NCBI RefSeq assembly: GCF_025244725.1
Contig: NZ_CP104203.1
Coordinates: 3,472,001 to 3,536,000 of the forward strand
Origin: Chryseobacterium oranimense
Lineage (GTDB): Bacteria; Bacteroidota; Bacteroidia; Flavobacteriales; Weeksellaceae
DNA: 64,000 nucleotides
Reading direction: 5' to 3'
The stretch's first letter is position 1, and each line of letters begins with the position of its first letter. Position numbers and translations under genes: made by a program. The notes below the pieces were generated by a model, which did no database searches, had not been told where the DNA came from, and saw only the letters and a program-made list of their open reading frames with translations. Below are positions 22,382 through 32,002 of this stretch, one piece after another.

Positions 22382-25132
22382 ATGAAAGGAAAGATTTCTT
22401 TATTTCTGATGCTTTTTTTTACAGTGCTCACATATGCACAGAAAACAGTGTCAGGGAAAATTACCGATGAAGACGGATCCGCCATTCCCAGCGCCAGCGT
22501 TACCATAGAAGAACCGGGTAAGGATGCAATTCTGGCCTATGGGATCACCAATTCCAAAGGGGAATATAAGGTGACTTTCACTTCTTCAGAACCCAATGTA
22601 GATCTGAAAGTGAAAGCATTCAACCAAAAACCCCTCACCAAACAGATCAGCAACAGCGATCAGACCCTGACATTCAAAATGCAGTCTGAAGCAACGGAAA
22701 TAAAAGAAGTCCAGCTAAAAACCAAAATGATTACCGCAAGAGGAGATACCATTGCGTATGACCTTAAGGCTTTTGACAGTAAAAATGACAGAACTCTTGC
22801 CGATGTAATGAGAAAAATTCCCGGAATTGAAGTCAATAAGGATGGAAGTATTCTTTACCAGGGAAATGCTATCAATAAATTTTATGTCAACGGAAAAGAT
22901 CTCATGGAAGGAGGCTACGGAACCATCAACAACTCGCTTCCGAAAGATGCCGTACAGAAAGTGGAAGTCCTTGAAAACCACCAGCCGGTAAAGATCCTTC
23001 AGGATAAAGTGCCTTCCGATCAGGCTGCTATTAATATCAAATTAAAAAACTCCGTTACCATGACCGGAAGAGGAGAAGTGGGGACCGGTTTTGGAGATCC
23101 CTGGTTATGGAACGTCAAGCTGACTCCTATGTTTTTCGGGCAGAAAAGCCAGTGGGTGGTCAACTATAAGACCAACAATATGGGCGAGCAGGTGGAAAAT
23201 GAGGGAAATATCCTGGCTTTCGGAAGCAGTTGGGAAGGCAGAAGAATCAATGCCGCTCAAAACGACTGGCTGAATGTAGAAAATGCAGATGCCCCCAATT
23301 TACCGGTAAAAAGATATTTAATGAACAGTGTACATTATCTGTCTGCAAACTATCTTACCAATATTGATAAAAAGAAAGAATGGGAACTTAAAGCCAATGC
23401 CAATTATACAAATAATGCAGTAGAAAGAGAAGATATCGTAGAGACTATATACAGTCCGAGAAATGATAAGCCGGGATCTACAATAACAACAAGTACCAGA
23501 AACAACTTTTATACAGACAAGGTGAAAGGAGAACTTATCTTTACTAAAAATGCGAAGAAAGGTTTCTTTAAAAATACAACAAGTTTCAGCCAGTTTTGGA
23601 ATGCGGACAGAGCGGTAGCCACAAGGGTGGGAAGAATTGGAAATGAGGCTGTAGAATCTCCGACATCTTCTTTCCAGAACTCATTAAGTACCATCATTCC
23701 CTGGAAAGAAAAAATGGTTAATTTTAAATCATACATCAATTATCAGGATGACAAGCAGACCCTTGAGGTTTCTCCTGCCAATTATCTGCAGATTTTATAT
23801 AAAAACCCTGTAGCAGATTCTGCTACGGCAATCAATTTTGCTCCGGGAACTTCCGTAATACAGAATTTCAGACTGAAGACTTTGGATACATCCCATTCCG
23901 CCAACATCAGCTTTTCCAAGAAAGGTTGGACCTTTACACCTCAGGTGGGATTTGATTTCTCATCAAAAAACCTTAATACCCGTTTTAACGGAACAGCAAT
24001 TCCTAATCCGGATATTCCGAATGATGTGGCTCCGAGTTTTGGCGGACCTGCCTATCAAAATGATCTGAGATTTACAGAATTTAATCCCAACGCATCCTTA
24101 GGAATAAATTATAAATCTGAAGCATGGAGCCTTTTTGCTAATGCACCAGTAAACTTCAACAGCATCAAAGCAGAGGATGAATTAAGAAACGTTCATAAAT
24201 CACTTAATAAAACAACGTTTACCCCAAATCTATTTGTTCAGTACTCTTTTGCCTCTTTCTGGAAAGCAAGTTTGAACGGGAATATCAGCAATAACTTTGG
24301 AGATGTTCAGTCTGCATATGCAGGGTATATGCTGCAAAGCCCGGGAGGATTTAGTGTGATGGATCCCAATAACCCGATTCCGCAAACCAATTCAAAGAGC
24401 GCCGGTTCAAGAATTGAGTACAGAAACCCTCTGAATAATTTATTTTTTAATGTGAATTATTCCTTAAGTGACAGTAAAAAGAATCTTCTTGCATCCCCAA
24501 TCCTGGATATCAATACAGGGTTTACATTAATTCAGTACAGAGAGCAGGAAAACCATGCAAAAAATAATAGATTGAGTGTAGAAGTAGGTAAATATTTTCC
24601 GAAATTTAAAACAAATGCCTCTGTGAGTTATAGCAATACATTATCTAAATCAGATGCATTCCTGGATAATATTCAGTATTTAAGTAAAAATAATACCCAG
24701 TCCTACGGGTTTAAATTAAATAATACCTATTTCAGCTGGATGAGTCTAGACTACAACCTTAATTTTTCCAGAAACAAGCAGGATAATATAGGTTTGAATG
24801 ATAAGGGAGGAAGATTAGGGATCAATAAAGGTTTTAATCACAATTTAGGAGCATTTTTCTACCCGATCGAAAACCATACTATAGGATTCAACTGGGATCA
24901 GGTAAATACCAGTGATGGCCAGAATAAATATAATAACGCTTTCTATGATCTTTCTTACCAGTTTACATGGGCAAAAAAGAAAGTTGACTTTGAGCTAAAA
25001 TGGATGAATATTGCCAACAGAAGAGTATTTGAAACATACAACATAAATCAGGCAACTAACAGTGTAGCGTACACAAGAGTACAGCTCCGCCCAAGCCAAG
25101 TCATGTTCACCGTAAAATTCAACTTTAAATAA
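22382..25132 (+). CDS. Outer-membrane beta-barrel protein with CarboxypepD_reg N-domain
   Basis: A 916-residue outer-membrane protein. It has a signal peptide (MKGKISLFLMLFFTVLTYAQ) and an N-terminal carboxypeptidase-regulatory-like beta-sandwich (residues about 20-105, VSGKITDEDGSAIPSASVTI). A plug-like region follows (DVMRKIPGIEVNKDGSILYQG, about 137-157). The remainder is a large beta-barrel ending in aromatic KFNFK. This is the 'outer membrane beta-barrel' relative of TonB-dependent receptors that is common in Bacteroidota. No TonB box is obvious. Its upstream region carries two strong palindromes, so it may be tightly regulated. The ligand is unknown. Confidence 0.9.
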   Translation: MKGKISLFLMLFFTVLTYAQKTVSGKITDEDGSAIPSASVTIEEPGKDAILAYGITNSKGEYKVTFTSSEPNVDLKVKAFNQKPLTKQISNSDQTLTFKMQSEATEIKEVQLKTKMITARGDTIAYDLKAFDSKNDRTLADVMRKIPGIEVNKDGSILYQGNAINKFYVNGKDLMEGGYGTINNSLPKDAVQKVEVLENHQPVKILQDKVPSDQAAINIKLKNSVTMTGRGEVGTGFGDPWLWNVKLTPMFFGQKSQWVVNYKTNNMGEQVENEGNILAFGSSWEGRRINAAQNDWLNVENADAPNLPVKRYLMNSVHYLSANYLTNIDKKKEWELKANANYTNNAVEREDIVETIYSPRNDKPGSTITTSTRNNFYTDKVKGELIFTKNAKKGFFKNTTSFSQFWNADRAVATRVGRIGNEAVESPTSSFQNSLSTIIPWKEKMVNFKSYINYQDDKQTLEVSPANYLQILYKNPVADSATAINFAPGTSVIQNFRLKTLDTSHSANISFSKKGWTFTPQVGFDFSSKNLNTRFNGTAIPNPDIPNDVAPSFGGPAYQNDLRFTEFNPNASLGINYKSEAWSLFANAPVNFNSIKAEDELRNVHKSLNKTTFTPNLFVQYSFASFWKASLNGNISNNFGDVQSAYAGYMLQSPGGFSVMDPNNPIPQTNSKSAGSRIEYRNPLNNLFFNVNYSLSDSKKNLLASPILDINTGFTLIQYREQENHAKNNRLSVEVGKYFPKFKTNASVSYSNTLSKSDAFLDNIQYLSKNNTQSYGFKLNNTYFSWMSLDYNLNFSRNKQDNIGLNDKGGRLGINKGFNHNLGAFFYPIENHTIGFNWDQVNTSDGQNKYNNAFYDLSYQFTWAKKKVDFELKWMNIANRRVFETYNINQATNSVAYTRVQLRPSQVMFTVKFNFK

Positions 25133-25150
25133 AGAAAACATAATTCAACA

Positions 25151-25179
25151 AAAAACCAATCTCAGCGAGATTGGTTTTT
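25151..25179. terminator. Bidirectional terminator
   Basis: AAAAACCAATCTC (25151-25163) pairs perfectly with GAGATTGGTTTTT (25167-25179) around a 3-nt loop; shared by the beta-barrel and convergent DinB genes. Confidence 0.9.
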
Positions 25180-25202
25180 TGTTTGAGATATATTCTGCCA
25201 TA

Positions 25203-25700
25203 TTAAAAACTCTGATGATCTGCAGAAGGACCATAACTTCCTGGAAGAGGAATATTATTCAGTCTGTAATAAACTCCCAGCTGAGCTCTGTGGTGAGTGA
25301 TCTGGTTCAAAGCATGGCGAATCGCACCATATTTGCTCCAGCTTGCCAGCTCGTGGCCGTCATTTTTAATCGTCCAGCTGGGATTAAGATCGTCTTCTGT
25401 GCTATTTTCCAATGCCGTTTTTGCAGACTGATAATCGTCTTCCAGTTTTTTCATAAGATCATCTTTTGTAGAAAGAACAGTCGGTTTGTAATCACCTTTA
25501 CCAAAATCCAGTTCAGAAGTTTTTAAAATAGTGTTCGGCCATTCAAAAACTTCTACGAGATGGGTGGCAAGAGGCATCATTTTCATACTTTTTTCATGAG
25601 GAGCATAATCGTTTTTTCCTTCGGGGAATAGATCAATAAATTTTTTTGTGGTTTGGAATTCTCCTTCCAGTTCGGATTTTAATTGAGATAAAGTGTCCAT
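25203..25700 (-). CDS. DinB-family four-helix metal protein
   Basis: A 165-residue protein of the DinB/YfiT-like superfamily, four-helix bundles that often coordinate a divalent metal through three histidines. Candidate ligands are the His in MPLATHLVEVFEW (about residue 47) and the pair in NQITHHRAQLGVYYRL (about 136-137). Members include bacillithiol or mycothiol transferases and many uncharacterised proteins. It is monocistronic and convergent with the beta-barrel gene. The exact substrate cannot be read from the sequence. Confidence 0.88.
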   Translation of the reverse strand: MDTLSQLKSELEGEFQTTKKFIDLFPEGKNDYAPHEKSMKMMPLATHLVEVFEWPNTILKTSELDFGKGDYKPTVLSTKDDLMKKLEDDYQSAKTALENSTEDDLNPSWTIKNDGHELASWSKYGAIRHALNQITHHRAQLGVYYRLNNIPLPGSYGPSADHQSF

Positions 25701-25902
25701 AATATTTTGTTTTTTAATTACTTAAAGATAAGGATTTTGAAGATCATAATATTTTAAAGAAATCATAATTTTATTTCTGACTTGTTTTGAAAAGAACATA
25801 AGTTTTTGATTTTTAATTGTTTATAATTATTCTGTTAGATTTTTGAAAAAAAACTGTAACATATTTCAGTATTTGATAACTAATTATGCAAACATTATTA
25901 CA

Positions 25903-26814
25903 ATGAAAAAAATATTTTCTGTATTCTTTATTGCCCTTTTTGTTTTTGCATCGGCACAGGATTCCAAAGAGTCTAAAGAAACAGCAAACAGGTTCTTTTA
26001 TGAACTTACTTTTAAACCGAAGAAAGATTCCACTAAGATGGATAAAGTAGTGGCTATTCTGGATATTACAAGTAAAAAATCGATCTATCAGGATTATACA
26101 ATTCCCGCTCAGGACTCCATTATTAAATTAGCTGTGGAAGAAATGGAGAAAACAAAAAGCTGGAAAGATGTGTCAAAGCTTATTAAAATGCCTAAGTTTT
26201 CATATAAAATTGTTAAAACCTATCCTGAAATGAAGGAGCAGTATATTGACAGAGTAAGTATGAATCTATTTGGATACGATGATGACATTAAATTCAACTG
26301 GAACATTTTGCCGGAAAAAGAAAAAGTAGGCGAATACAATACACAGAAAGCAACTGCCGAATTTGGAGGAAGAAAATGGACTGCCTGGTTTAGTACAGAT
26401 ATTCCTTTTCAGGATGGGCCTTACAAGTTTTACGGTCTTCCGGGCCTAATTGTTAAAATCGAAGATTCCGAGAAAAACTATTCCTGGAAGCTAAGCGGAA
26501 ATAAGAAAATTTCTAATTATGAGGAAATGTCTTATTCCGACAAAATAAATGCAAAATATGGAATCCCTCAAACGATAACACCTACAACAAAGGAAAAATT
26601 TGAAAAAGCTTATGCGAGCTTTAAACAAGATCCCATGGCAGAAGCACGTCAGAGAGTTACACCAGAAATGATGAGTATGAAAATGCCGGGATCAGATATG
26701 ACCGTTGGGGAAATGATGAAAAAGCAGGAAAAAGTAGCTAAAGATTTCTTCAGTGCCAATGATAATCCAATAGAAATTTCATCAGGACAAAATCAGGAGA
26801 AAAAGAAAAAATAA
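25903..26814 (+). CDS. GLPGLI-family secreted protein
   Basis: The ATG at 25903 gives 303 residues with a clean signal peptide (MKKIFSVFFIALFVFASAQ); a start at 25843 would add 20 residues that hide it. The family motif GLPGLI is present (KFYGLPGLIVKIED, about residues 182-195), preceded by a W-x-AWF stretch (GRKWTAWFS). GLPGLI proteins are known only from Bacteroidota and have no assigned activity; export to periplasm or outer membrane is expected. The Met/Gln/Lys-rich C-terminus ends in a lysine run. Confidence 0.9.
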   Translation: MKKIFSVFFIALFVFASAQDSKESKETANRFFYELTFKPKKDSTKMDKVVAILDITSKKSIYQDYTIPAQDSIIKLAVEEMEKTKSWKDVSKLIKMPKFSYKIVKTYPEMKEQYIDRVSMNLFGYDDDIKFNWNILPEKEKVGEYNTQKATAEFGGRKWTAWFSTDIPFQDGPYKFYGLPGLIVKIEDSEKNYSWKLSGNKKISNYEEMSYSDKINAKYGIPQTITPTTKEKFEKAYASFKQDPMAEARQRVTPEMMSMKMPGSDMTVGEMMKKQEKVAKDFFSANDNPIEISSGQNQEKKKK

Positions 26815-26842
26815 GCATTCATATCAACTAAATTATATTATT

Positions 26843-26885
26843 AAATCAACCCGGATACAGCAATGTGTTTGGGTTGATTTCTTTC
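26843..26885 (+). terminator. Hairpin terminator after the GLPGLI gene
   Basis: AAATCAACCC (26843-26852) pairs with GGGTTGATTT (26871-26880), followed by a T-rich stretch. Confidence 0.7.
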
Positions 26886-26896
26886 ATCTCTTTTGT

Positions 26897-26928
26897 TATT
26901 TAGATTAAATTTAAATAGCGTATATTTG
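26897..26928 (+). promoter_or_regulatory. feo promoter: Fur-box-like palindrome plus -7 box
   Basis: -7 box TATATTTG at 26921-26928. Immediately upstream, TATTTAGATTAAATTTAAA (26897-26915) contains the imperfect palindrome TTTAGATT/AAATTTAAA, placed where an iron repressor would block the polymerase. That the palindrome is a Fur site is inferred from the downstream ferrous-iron genes. Confidence 0.5.
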
Positions 26929-26948
26929 CCCTTACAAAAAATCTGGCT

Positions 26949-27203
26949 TTGGAAGAGATTAACTTACATAAATTAAGTGGATTCCCTAAAAACAAAATGG
27001 GGAAGATTTTGGGTTATGATAATGATCAGCTGAGAATGCCCAATAAGATTATAGAAATGGGGCTTCTGCCCGAAACTATTTTCAGGGTTTTATACCAGGC
27101 GCCGTTCAAGGGCCCTATGTATGTTGAATTTGGAGAGGAAAAGAGCCGCATCGCTCTTCGTGAAGAAGAGGGAGAGTATATTATTGTTGAAGAATTGAAT
27201 TAA
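26949..27203 (+). CDS. feoA: FeoA-like SH3-domain protein
   Basis: An 84-residue FeoA-type protein, a small SH3-like beta-barrel that assists FeoB. The start is a TTG at 26949; the first Met (residue 17) would cut off the HKLSGFPKNK strand, so TTG is preferred. It lies 20 nt after the -7 box. The body reads ILGYDN, EMGLLPETIFRVL and YVEFGEEKSRIALREEE, matching the FeoA pattern. Its TAA overlaps the feoB ATG (TAATG), giving translational coupling. Confidence 0.85.
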   Translation: MEEINLHKLSGFPKNKMGKILGYDNDQLRMPNKIIEMGLLPETIFRVLYQAPFKGPMYVEFGEEKSRIALREEEGEYIIVEELN

Positions 27204-29236
27204 TGCAGGAAAATAAGAAAAAACAGGTCCTCTTGGTCGGGAATCCCAACGTAGGAAAATCCACCGTTTTCAATGCCCTGTGCAATAAAAAACAAAAGAC
27301 CGGGAATTATGCAGGAGTTACCGTTGCAAGCCATTCAGGAAATTATATTTATAAAAACGAAGAAGTCGAAGTAATTGATCTTCCAGGCTCATACAGCGTA
27401 TATCCAAGTTCTGAAGATGAAGCTATTTTTTCTAAATTTCTTATTGATGAACAGAAAAACTATGAAGGCGTTATCTATATCCTTGAAGCATTAAGCTTAA
27501 AAAGAGGGCTGCTTCTCTTCCAGCAGATACAGGACCTTGGCATACCAATGATTTTGGTAGTTAACCAGATAGATCAGGCAAAAAGAAGAGGAATCAGCAT
27601 TGATATCCAAAAATTTTCCGATGCCTTAGGCATTAAAATTATCCAGACCAATGCTAAAGAGCAGATTGGAATAGACGAAATCAAAGAGGCGGTTTTGAAC
27701 AACGGATTCCAAAAAGCCGACAAGATCTCATTTGAAACCCCGAACGAACATAAAGATTTTATACAAAAAATAGCAGCCCATAAAGGTTTCGACAACGAAT
27801 ATAAAGCCTGGATGAGCCTTTCTTTAGGTACCGAGCTGGGAAAAATAGACTCCATAAAAGACCTGCTGAACGAACCGGAAACCAAAAGCCTGGTTCCGAA
27901 AAGGCTTCAGGTTCAGGAAACCGTAAGAAGATATCAGAACGTAGATAAAATACTGGCAGATGTAATCTCTAAAAAAGCACAGTTCAAAGAGCTTCTCACA
28001 GAAAAGCTGGATAAAGTACTCGTTCACAAATTCTGGGGTTACGTAGTTTTTCTGGTGATTCTTTTAATCATCTTCCAAAGTGTTTTCTTCCTTGCAGAAT
28101 ACCCTATGAACTGGATTGACGATACCTTTTCATGGCTGGCTGCATTTACAGGCGAACATCTCCCGGAAGGACCTGTTAATTCACTGGTTTCAAGCGGAAT
28201 TATTCCCGGAATCGGTGGGATTGTAGTATTTGCGCCGCAAATCGGGATTTTGTTATATTTCTTATACTTATTGGAAGATTCAGGGTATATGGCAAGAGTT
28301 GTATTCCTGATGGATAGGCTGCTGCGCCCTTTCGGACTGAACGGAAAAAGTATAGTTCCTCTCGTATCCGGAACCGCCTGCGCCATTCCTGCCGTAATCT
28401 CTACAAGAAATATCGAAAATGTAAAAGAAAGACTACTAACCATACTGGTTACCCCTTTCATGACCTGTTCTGCCAGGCTTCCGGTGTACAGTATCATTAT
28501 CGGGCTTATTATTTCAGACGGATCATTCCTCGGAATTAAATACAAAGCACTGGTATTAATGGGAATGTACCTTTTAGGGTTTCTTGTGGCATTGTTTTCC
28601 GCATCTGTTCTTAAGAGATTTATCAAAAATAAAGAAAAGACTTATCTGGTAATGGATTTGCCAACCTATAAAAAACCGCTTTTCGGGTACGATCTTAAAA
28701 TGGTTCTGGGCAAGGTGTGGGAATTCGTTACGGGAGCAGGAAAGATTATTTTTATAGTCAGTATCATTGTATGGTTTTTAAGTTACTTTGGCCCTAAACA
28801 GAAACCTGATCAGTTTGTGGCTACCAATGTCGAACTCGATCATTCCTATCTCGCTAAAATGGGCAAAGGAATTGAGCCGCTTATTGAACCTCTCGGCTAC
28901 GACTGGAAGATGGGAGTGGGAATTCTGACCAGTTTTGTCGCAAGAGAAGTTTTCGTAGGAACAATGTCTACCCTGTACAGTCTGGAAGATGACGCCCCCG
29001 AAGTAAAAGTAATTGATAAAATGAGAAGAGACGTAAAACCGAATGGCGAAAAAGTGTTCAGCTTTGCCACAGGAATTTCCGTACTTTTATTCTATGCATT
29101 TGCAATGCAGTGTGTTTCCACACTTGCAGTAGTCTACAGAGAAACCAAAAGCTGGAAATGGACCGGCTTTCAGGTGGCAATGATGACCGGTTTGGCATAT
29201 TTTGTGTCGTTGATAGCTTATCAGATTTTAAAATAA
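27203..29236 (+). CDS. feoB: Ferrous iron transporter FeoB
   Basis: A 677-residue FeoB. The N-terminal G domain has G1 GNPNVGKST (residues 13-21), G3 DLPGSYS (about 59-65) and G4 NQID (about 119-122). The following membrane region has two Gate-type segments with CAIPAVISTRN and CSARLPVYS, and the C-terminal core holds SFVAREVFVGTMSTLY. FeoB imports Fe(II) across the inner membrane, gated by GTP hydrolysis. It is somewhat shorter than the E. coli protein, as is common in this phylum. It is linked to feoA upstream and a small Cys-rich membrane protein downstream, each by a one-base overlap. Confidence 0.97.
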   Translation: MQENKKKQVLLVGNPNVGKSTVFNALCNKKQKTGNYAGVTVASHSGNYIYKNEEVEVIDLPGSYSVYPSSEDEAIFSKFLIDEQKNYEGVIYILEALSLKRGLLLFQQIQDLGIPMILVVNQIDQAKRRGISIDIQKFSDALGIKIIQTNAKEQIGIDEIKEAVLNNGFQKADKISFETPNEHKDFIQKIAAHKGFDNEYKAWMSLSLGTELGKIDSIKDLLNEPETKSLVPKRLQVQETVRRYQNVDKILADVISKKAQFKELLTEKLDKVLVHKFWGYVVFLVILLIIFQSVFFLAEYPMNWIDDTFSWLAAFTGEHLPEGPVNSLVSSGIIPGIGGIVVFAPQIGILLYFLYLLEDSGYMARVVFLMDRLLRPFGLNGKSIVPLVSGTACAIPAVISTRNIENVKERLLTILVTPFMTCSARLPVYSIIIGLIISDGSFLGIKYKALVLMGMYLLGFLVALFSASVLKRFIKNKEKTYLVMDLPTYKKPLFGYDLKMVLGKVWEFVTGAGKIIFIVSIIVWFLSYFGPKQKPDQFVATNVELDHSYLAKMGKGIEPLIEPLGYDWKMGVGILTSFVAREVFVGTMSTLYSLEDDAPEVKVIDKMRRDVKPNGEKVFSFATGISVLLFYAFAMQCVSTLAVVYRETKSWKWTGFQVAMMTGLAYFVSLIAYQILK

Positions 29237-29388
29237 TGGATACCTCATTAATTTTTCAGTACGTAATCATCATATTAATTGTTGCATTTGCCTGCTACTC
29301 TTTATTTAAAGTACTCAGGAAAAACTTTGCACCGAAAAAATTCAGCTCCAAAAGAACCAACTGCGATAAAGACTGCGGATGTTCCTAA
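29236..29388 (+). CDS. FeoB-associated Cys-rich membrane protein
   Basis: The ATG at 29236 overlaps the feoB TAA by 1 nt and gives a 50-residue protein: one N-terminal transmembrane helix (FQYVIIILIVAFACYSLF), a basic stretch, and a C-terminal NCDKDCGCS cluster. This is the FeoB-associated Cys-rich membrane protein type, a functional counterpart of FeoC. The cysteines may bind iron or sense redox state. Easily missed because of its size. Confidence 0.88.
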   Translation: MDTSLIFQYVIIILIVAFACYSLFKVLRKNFAPKKFSSKRTNCDKDCGCS

Positions 29389-29457
29389 TTATATTTTTAA
29401 GTTTATAATTAAAAAAATAGTAGTATTTTCATTTTTTGAAACTAAAACTATTGCAAA

Positions 29458-30486
29458 TTGAATCTTAAATCATCAGTTGGCTTATTATTTTTTCTTTTCA
29501 CAGCTCTGGCAAAAGCCCAGACAGATACCACCAGGATCAAATCCTATGCAGATCAGGTGATGGTCCGAATGAATTTGGACACTAATATTGATCAATTTAT
29601 TTTTACAGAAGGTCCCGAGGATAAACAGCTGGAAACAATCCTGATGACCAATAATAAAACAAGGCTTTCTTTCTCCGTTGATTATAGAATCATAAGTGCC
29701 ACCTTATCCATTACTCCCCGTTTTCTCCCGGGCAACAATGATAATGAACTGAAAGGCACCAGCTCTTATACAGATTTTAGATTTCGTTTTTTTCCTAAAA
29801 AATTTATTCAGACCGTTTATTATAAAAACATACAAGGGTTTTACTTGGAAAATATGAAAGACCTTTTCCCCGACTGGAAAGAAGGAAAAGATCCGTATTT
29901 CCAGTTTCCCAATCTTAGAGTACAGAGTTATGGAGGATCTACAGCTTATGTCATGAAGAAAGATTTTTCACTCAAAAGTATTTACACCCAGGGAGAATGG
30001 CAAAAAGAAAGTCGGGGTAGCTGGGTTCCTATTATGGATTATGATCTTTCCATTTTCAGAAATCTGATAGACGGGCAGAAAAGCAAAGAGACCCAATACA
30101 GCTTTGGGGGAAGCATGGGGTACTTTTACAATTGGGTGCTCGGCTCGAAAAAAAGAGTAAATATCGCTCCCAATATTTCGCTGGGAGCAGGCGGAATGTT
30201 TTCCAGCAGCTGGGATATTCTTGATGACGGCTCGAAAGCAAACAGGGAAAACACAGAATATTTCATTTTTAAGTTTAGTGCCGGACTTCATATAGGATAT
30301 AATACAGACCGTTTCCTTTTCGGAGGGAAATTTAATGTAAATGCTAATGTTTACAATGAAACTGAAAATCAGAGTGTGCAGAATAATAATATATTCGGAT
30401 TGCTTTACATAGGCTATCGTTTTCCTCCGCCAAAAGTGGTAGAAAGAAATTATGACAAGGTTCAGAAAAAAATTCCCATCTTATAA
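29458..30486 (+). CDS. DUF4421 outer-membrane-like protein
   Basis: A 342-residue exported protein whose only sensible start is the TTG at 29458, which gives the signal peptide MNLKSSVGLLFFLFTALAKAQ; the first internal Met is after the signal. The mature part is beta-rich with alternating aromatic residues, including FRFRFFPKKFIQTVYYKNIQG and SFGGSMGYFYNWVLGS. It ends in a strand-like YIGYRFPPPKV, consistent with an outer-membrane barrel of the DUF4421 type. Function unknown; follows the feo operon after 70 nt. Confidence 0.75.
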   Translation: MNLKSSVGLLFFLFTALAKAQTDTTRIKSYADQVMVRMNLDTNIDQFIFTEGPEDKQLETILMTNNKTRLSFSVDYRIISATLSITPRFLPGNNDNELKGTSSYTDFRFRFFPKKFIQTVYYKNIQGFYLENMKDLFPDWKEGKDPYFQFPNLRVQSYGGSTAYVMKKDFSLKSIYTQGEWQKESRGSWVPIMDYDLSIFRNLIDGQKSKETQYSFGGSMGYFYNWVLGSKKRVNIAPNISLGAGGMFSSSWDILDDGSKANRENTEYFIFKFSAGLHIGYNTDRFLFGGKFNVNANVYNETENQSVQNNNIFGLLYIGYRFPPPKVVERNYDKVQKKIPIL

Positions 30487-30503
30487 CTTATAAGTCTTTT
30501 GAG

Positions 30504-30511
30504 TATCTTTG
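30504..30511 (+). promoter_or_regulatory. -7 promoter box for glmM
   Basis: TATCTTTG, a perfect TAnnTTTG, 35 nt before the ATG at 30547. Confidence 0.6.
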
Positions 30512-30546
30512 CCGGGAATACAACCAATTAAAATAATAATATCAGA

Positions 30547-31929
30547 ATGTCATTAATTAAATCTATTTCAGGGATCAGAGGGACAATAGGAGGGAAAGTA
30601 AATGATAACTTGACCCCTTTGGATGTGGTAAAATTTGCTTCCGCATTCGGAACCTGGCTTCAGAATACACAAAATAAAAAGAATTTAACTCTGGTTATAG
30701 GAAGAGACGCCAGAATTTCCGGGGAAATGGTTTCTTCACTCGTTACAGCCACTCTTCAGGGACTGGGAATTAACGTAGTGGATCTTGGACTTTCTACAAC
30801 GCCAACGGTGGAAATAATGGTTCCTGAGCTTAAAGCAGACGGAGGAATTATCCTGACAGCTTCTCACAATCCTAAACAATGGAATGCCCTTAAGCTATTA
30901 AATGGTAAAGGTGAGTTCATCAGCGGGGAAAACGGAGCTGAAGTATTGGCCCTGGCAGAAAATGAAGATTTCAATTATGCTGAAGTAGACGATCTTGGAA
31001 AGTACGAAACGAGAAATGATGCCTTTGATATCCATATCCAGCAGATCCTTGACTTACCGATGGTAGATGTTGAAGCCATTAAAGCTAAAAAATTCAAAAT
31101 AGTTCTGGACGCTGTCAACTCTACAGGAGGAATAGCAATCCCGATGCTTCTGGATAAACTGGGCTGCGAAACAGTAAAATTATACTGCGAACCCAACGGA
31201 CAGTTTCCGCACAATCCTGAACCTTTGAAAGAACATTTGGGAGATATCTGTGAGCTTGTAAAAAAAGAAAATGCAGATTTAGGAATCGTTGTGGACCCGG
31301 ATGTAGACAGACTGGCATTAATTGATGAAAAAGGAGAAATGTTCGGAGAAGAATATACCTTAGTTGCAGTAGCAGATTATCTATTAAAGCATAAAAAAGG
31401 AACGGCTGTTTCCAATCTTTCTTCAAGCCGTGCCTTAAGAGATGTTGCAAGAAACCATGATTCGGAATACTTTGCCAGCGCCGTGGGAGAAGTAAATGTT
31501 GTAAACCTGATGAAAGAGAAAAATGCAGTAATCGGAGGTGAAGGAAACGGAGGAATTATCTACCCTGATCTTCATTACGGAAGAGACTCTTTAGTAGGAG
31601 CTGCTTTGTTTTTAACCCATTTGTCAAAAGAAAACAAAACCGTTTCCCAGCTAAGAGCCGGATACCCGGAGTACTTCATGGGTAAAAAGAAAATAGAATT
31701 AACGCCGGAGATCAATGTAGATGATATTTTAGCCAAAATGGAAAAAGAATACCAGAATGAAGAAGTCTCAACCGTAGATGGTGTGAAAATCGATTTCGAA
31801 AAGAACTGGGTTCACCTGAGAAAATCAAATACGGAACCGATCATCAGAATTTATACAGAGGCTCATTCGCAGGAAGAAGCTGACAAACTTGGGGATGATA
31901 TTATAGCTAAAATTAAAAGTTTAATTTAA
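30547..31929 (+). CDS. glmM: Phosphoglucosamine mutase (GlmM-type)
   Basis: A 460-residue alpha-D-phosphohexomutase. The catalytic phosphoserine is in TASHNPKQWNALK (about residues 101-113), the metal loop is DPDVDRLALI (about 248-257), the sugar loop is GEGNGGIIYP (about 335-344), and the phosphate loop is RKSNTEPIIRIY near 424-435. GlmM converts glucosamine-6-phosphate to glucosamine-1-phosphate for UDP-GlcNAc synthesis, feeding the wall genes further along the window. A phosphomannomutase activity is possible because Bacteroidota enzymes are hard to separate by motif. Confidence 0.88.
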   Translation: MSLIKSISGIRGTIGGKVNDNLTPLDVVKFASAFGTWLQNTQNKKNLTLVIGRDARISGEMVSSLVTATLQGLGINVVDLGLSTTPTVEIMVPELKADGGIILTASHNPKQWNALKLLNGKGEFISGENGAEVLALAENEDFNYAEVDDLGKYETRNDAFDIHIQQILDLPMVDVEAIKAKKFKIVLDAVNSTGGIAIPMLLDKLGCETVKLYCEPNGQFPHNPEPLKEHLGDICELVKKENADLGIVVDPDVDRLALIDEKGEMFGEEYTLVAVADYLLKHKKGTAVSNLSSSRALRDVARNHDSEYFASAVGEVNVVNLMKEKNAVIGGEGNGGIIYPDLHYGRDSLVGAALFLTHLSKENKTVSQLRAGYPEYFMGKKKIELTPEINVDDILAKMEKEYQNEEVSTVDGVKIDFEKNWVHLRKSNTEPIIRIYTEAHSQEEADKLGDDIIAKIKSLI

Positions 31930-31937
31930 CAAAATAG

Positions 31938-31967
31938 GAACGGAGCAGAAATGTTCCGTTCTTTTTT
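31938..31967 (+). terminator. Terminator of glmM
   Basis: GAACGGA (31938-31944) pairs with TCCGTTC (31955-31961), followed by six T. Confidence 0.8.
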
Positions 31968-32002
31968 CCAGAAAACAACCTGAAAAGAAGTATTACAGAT
32001 AT

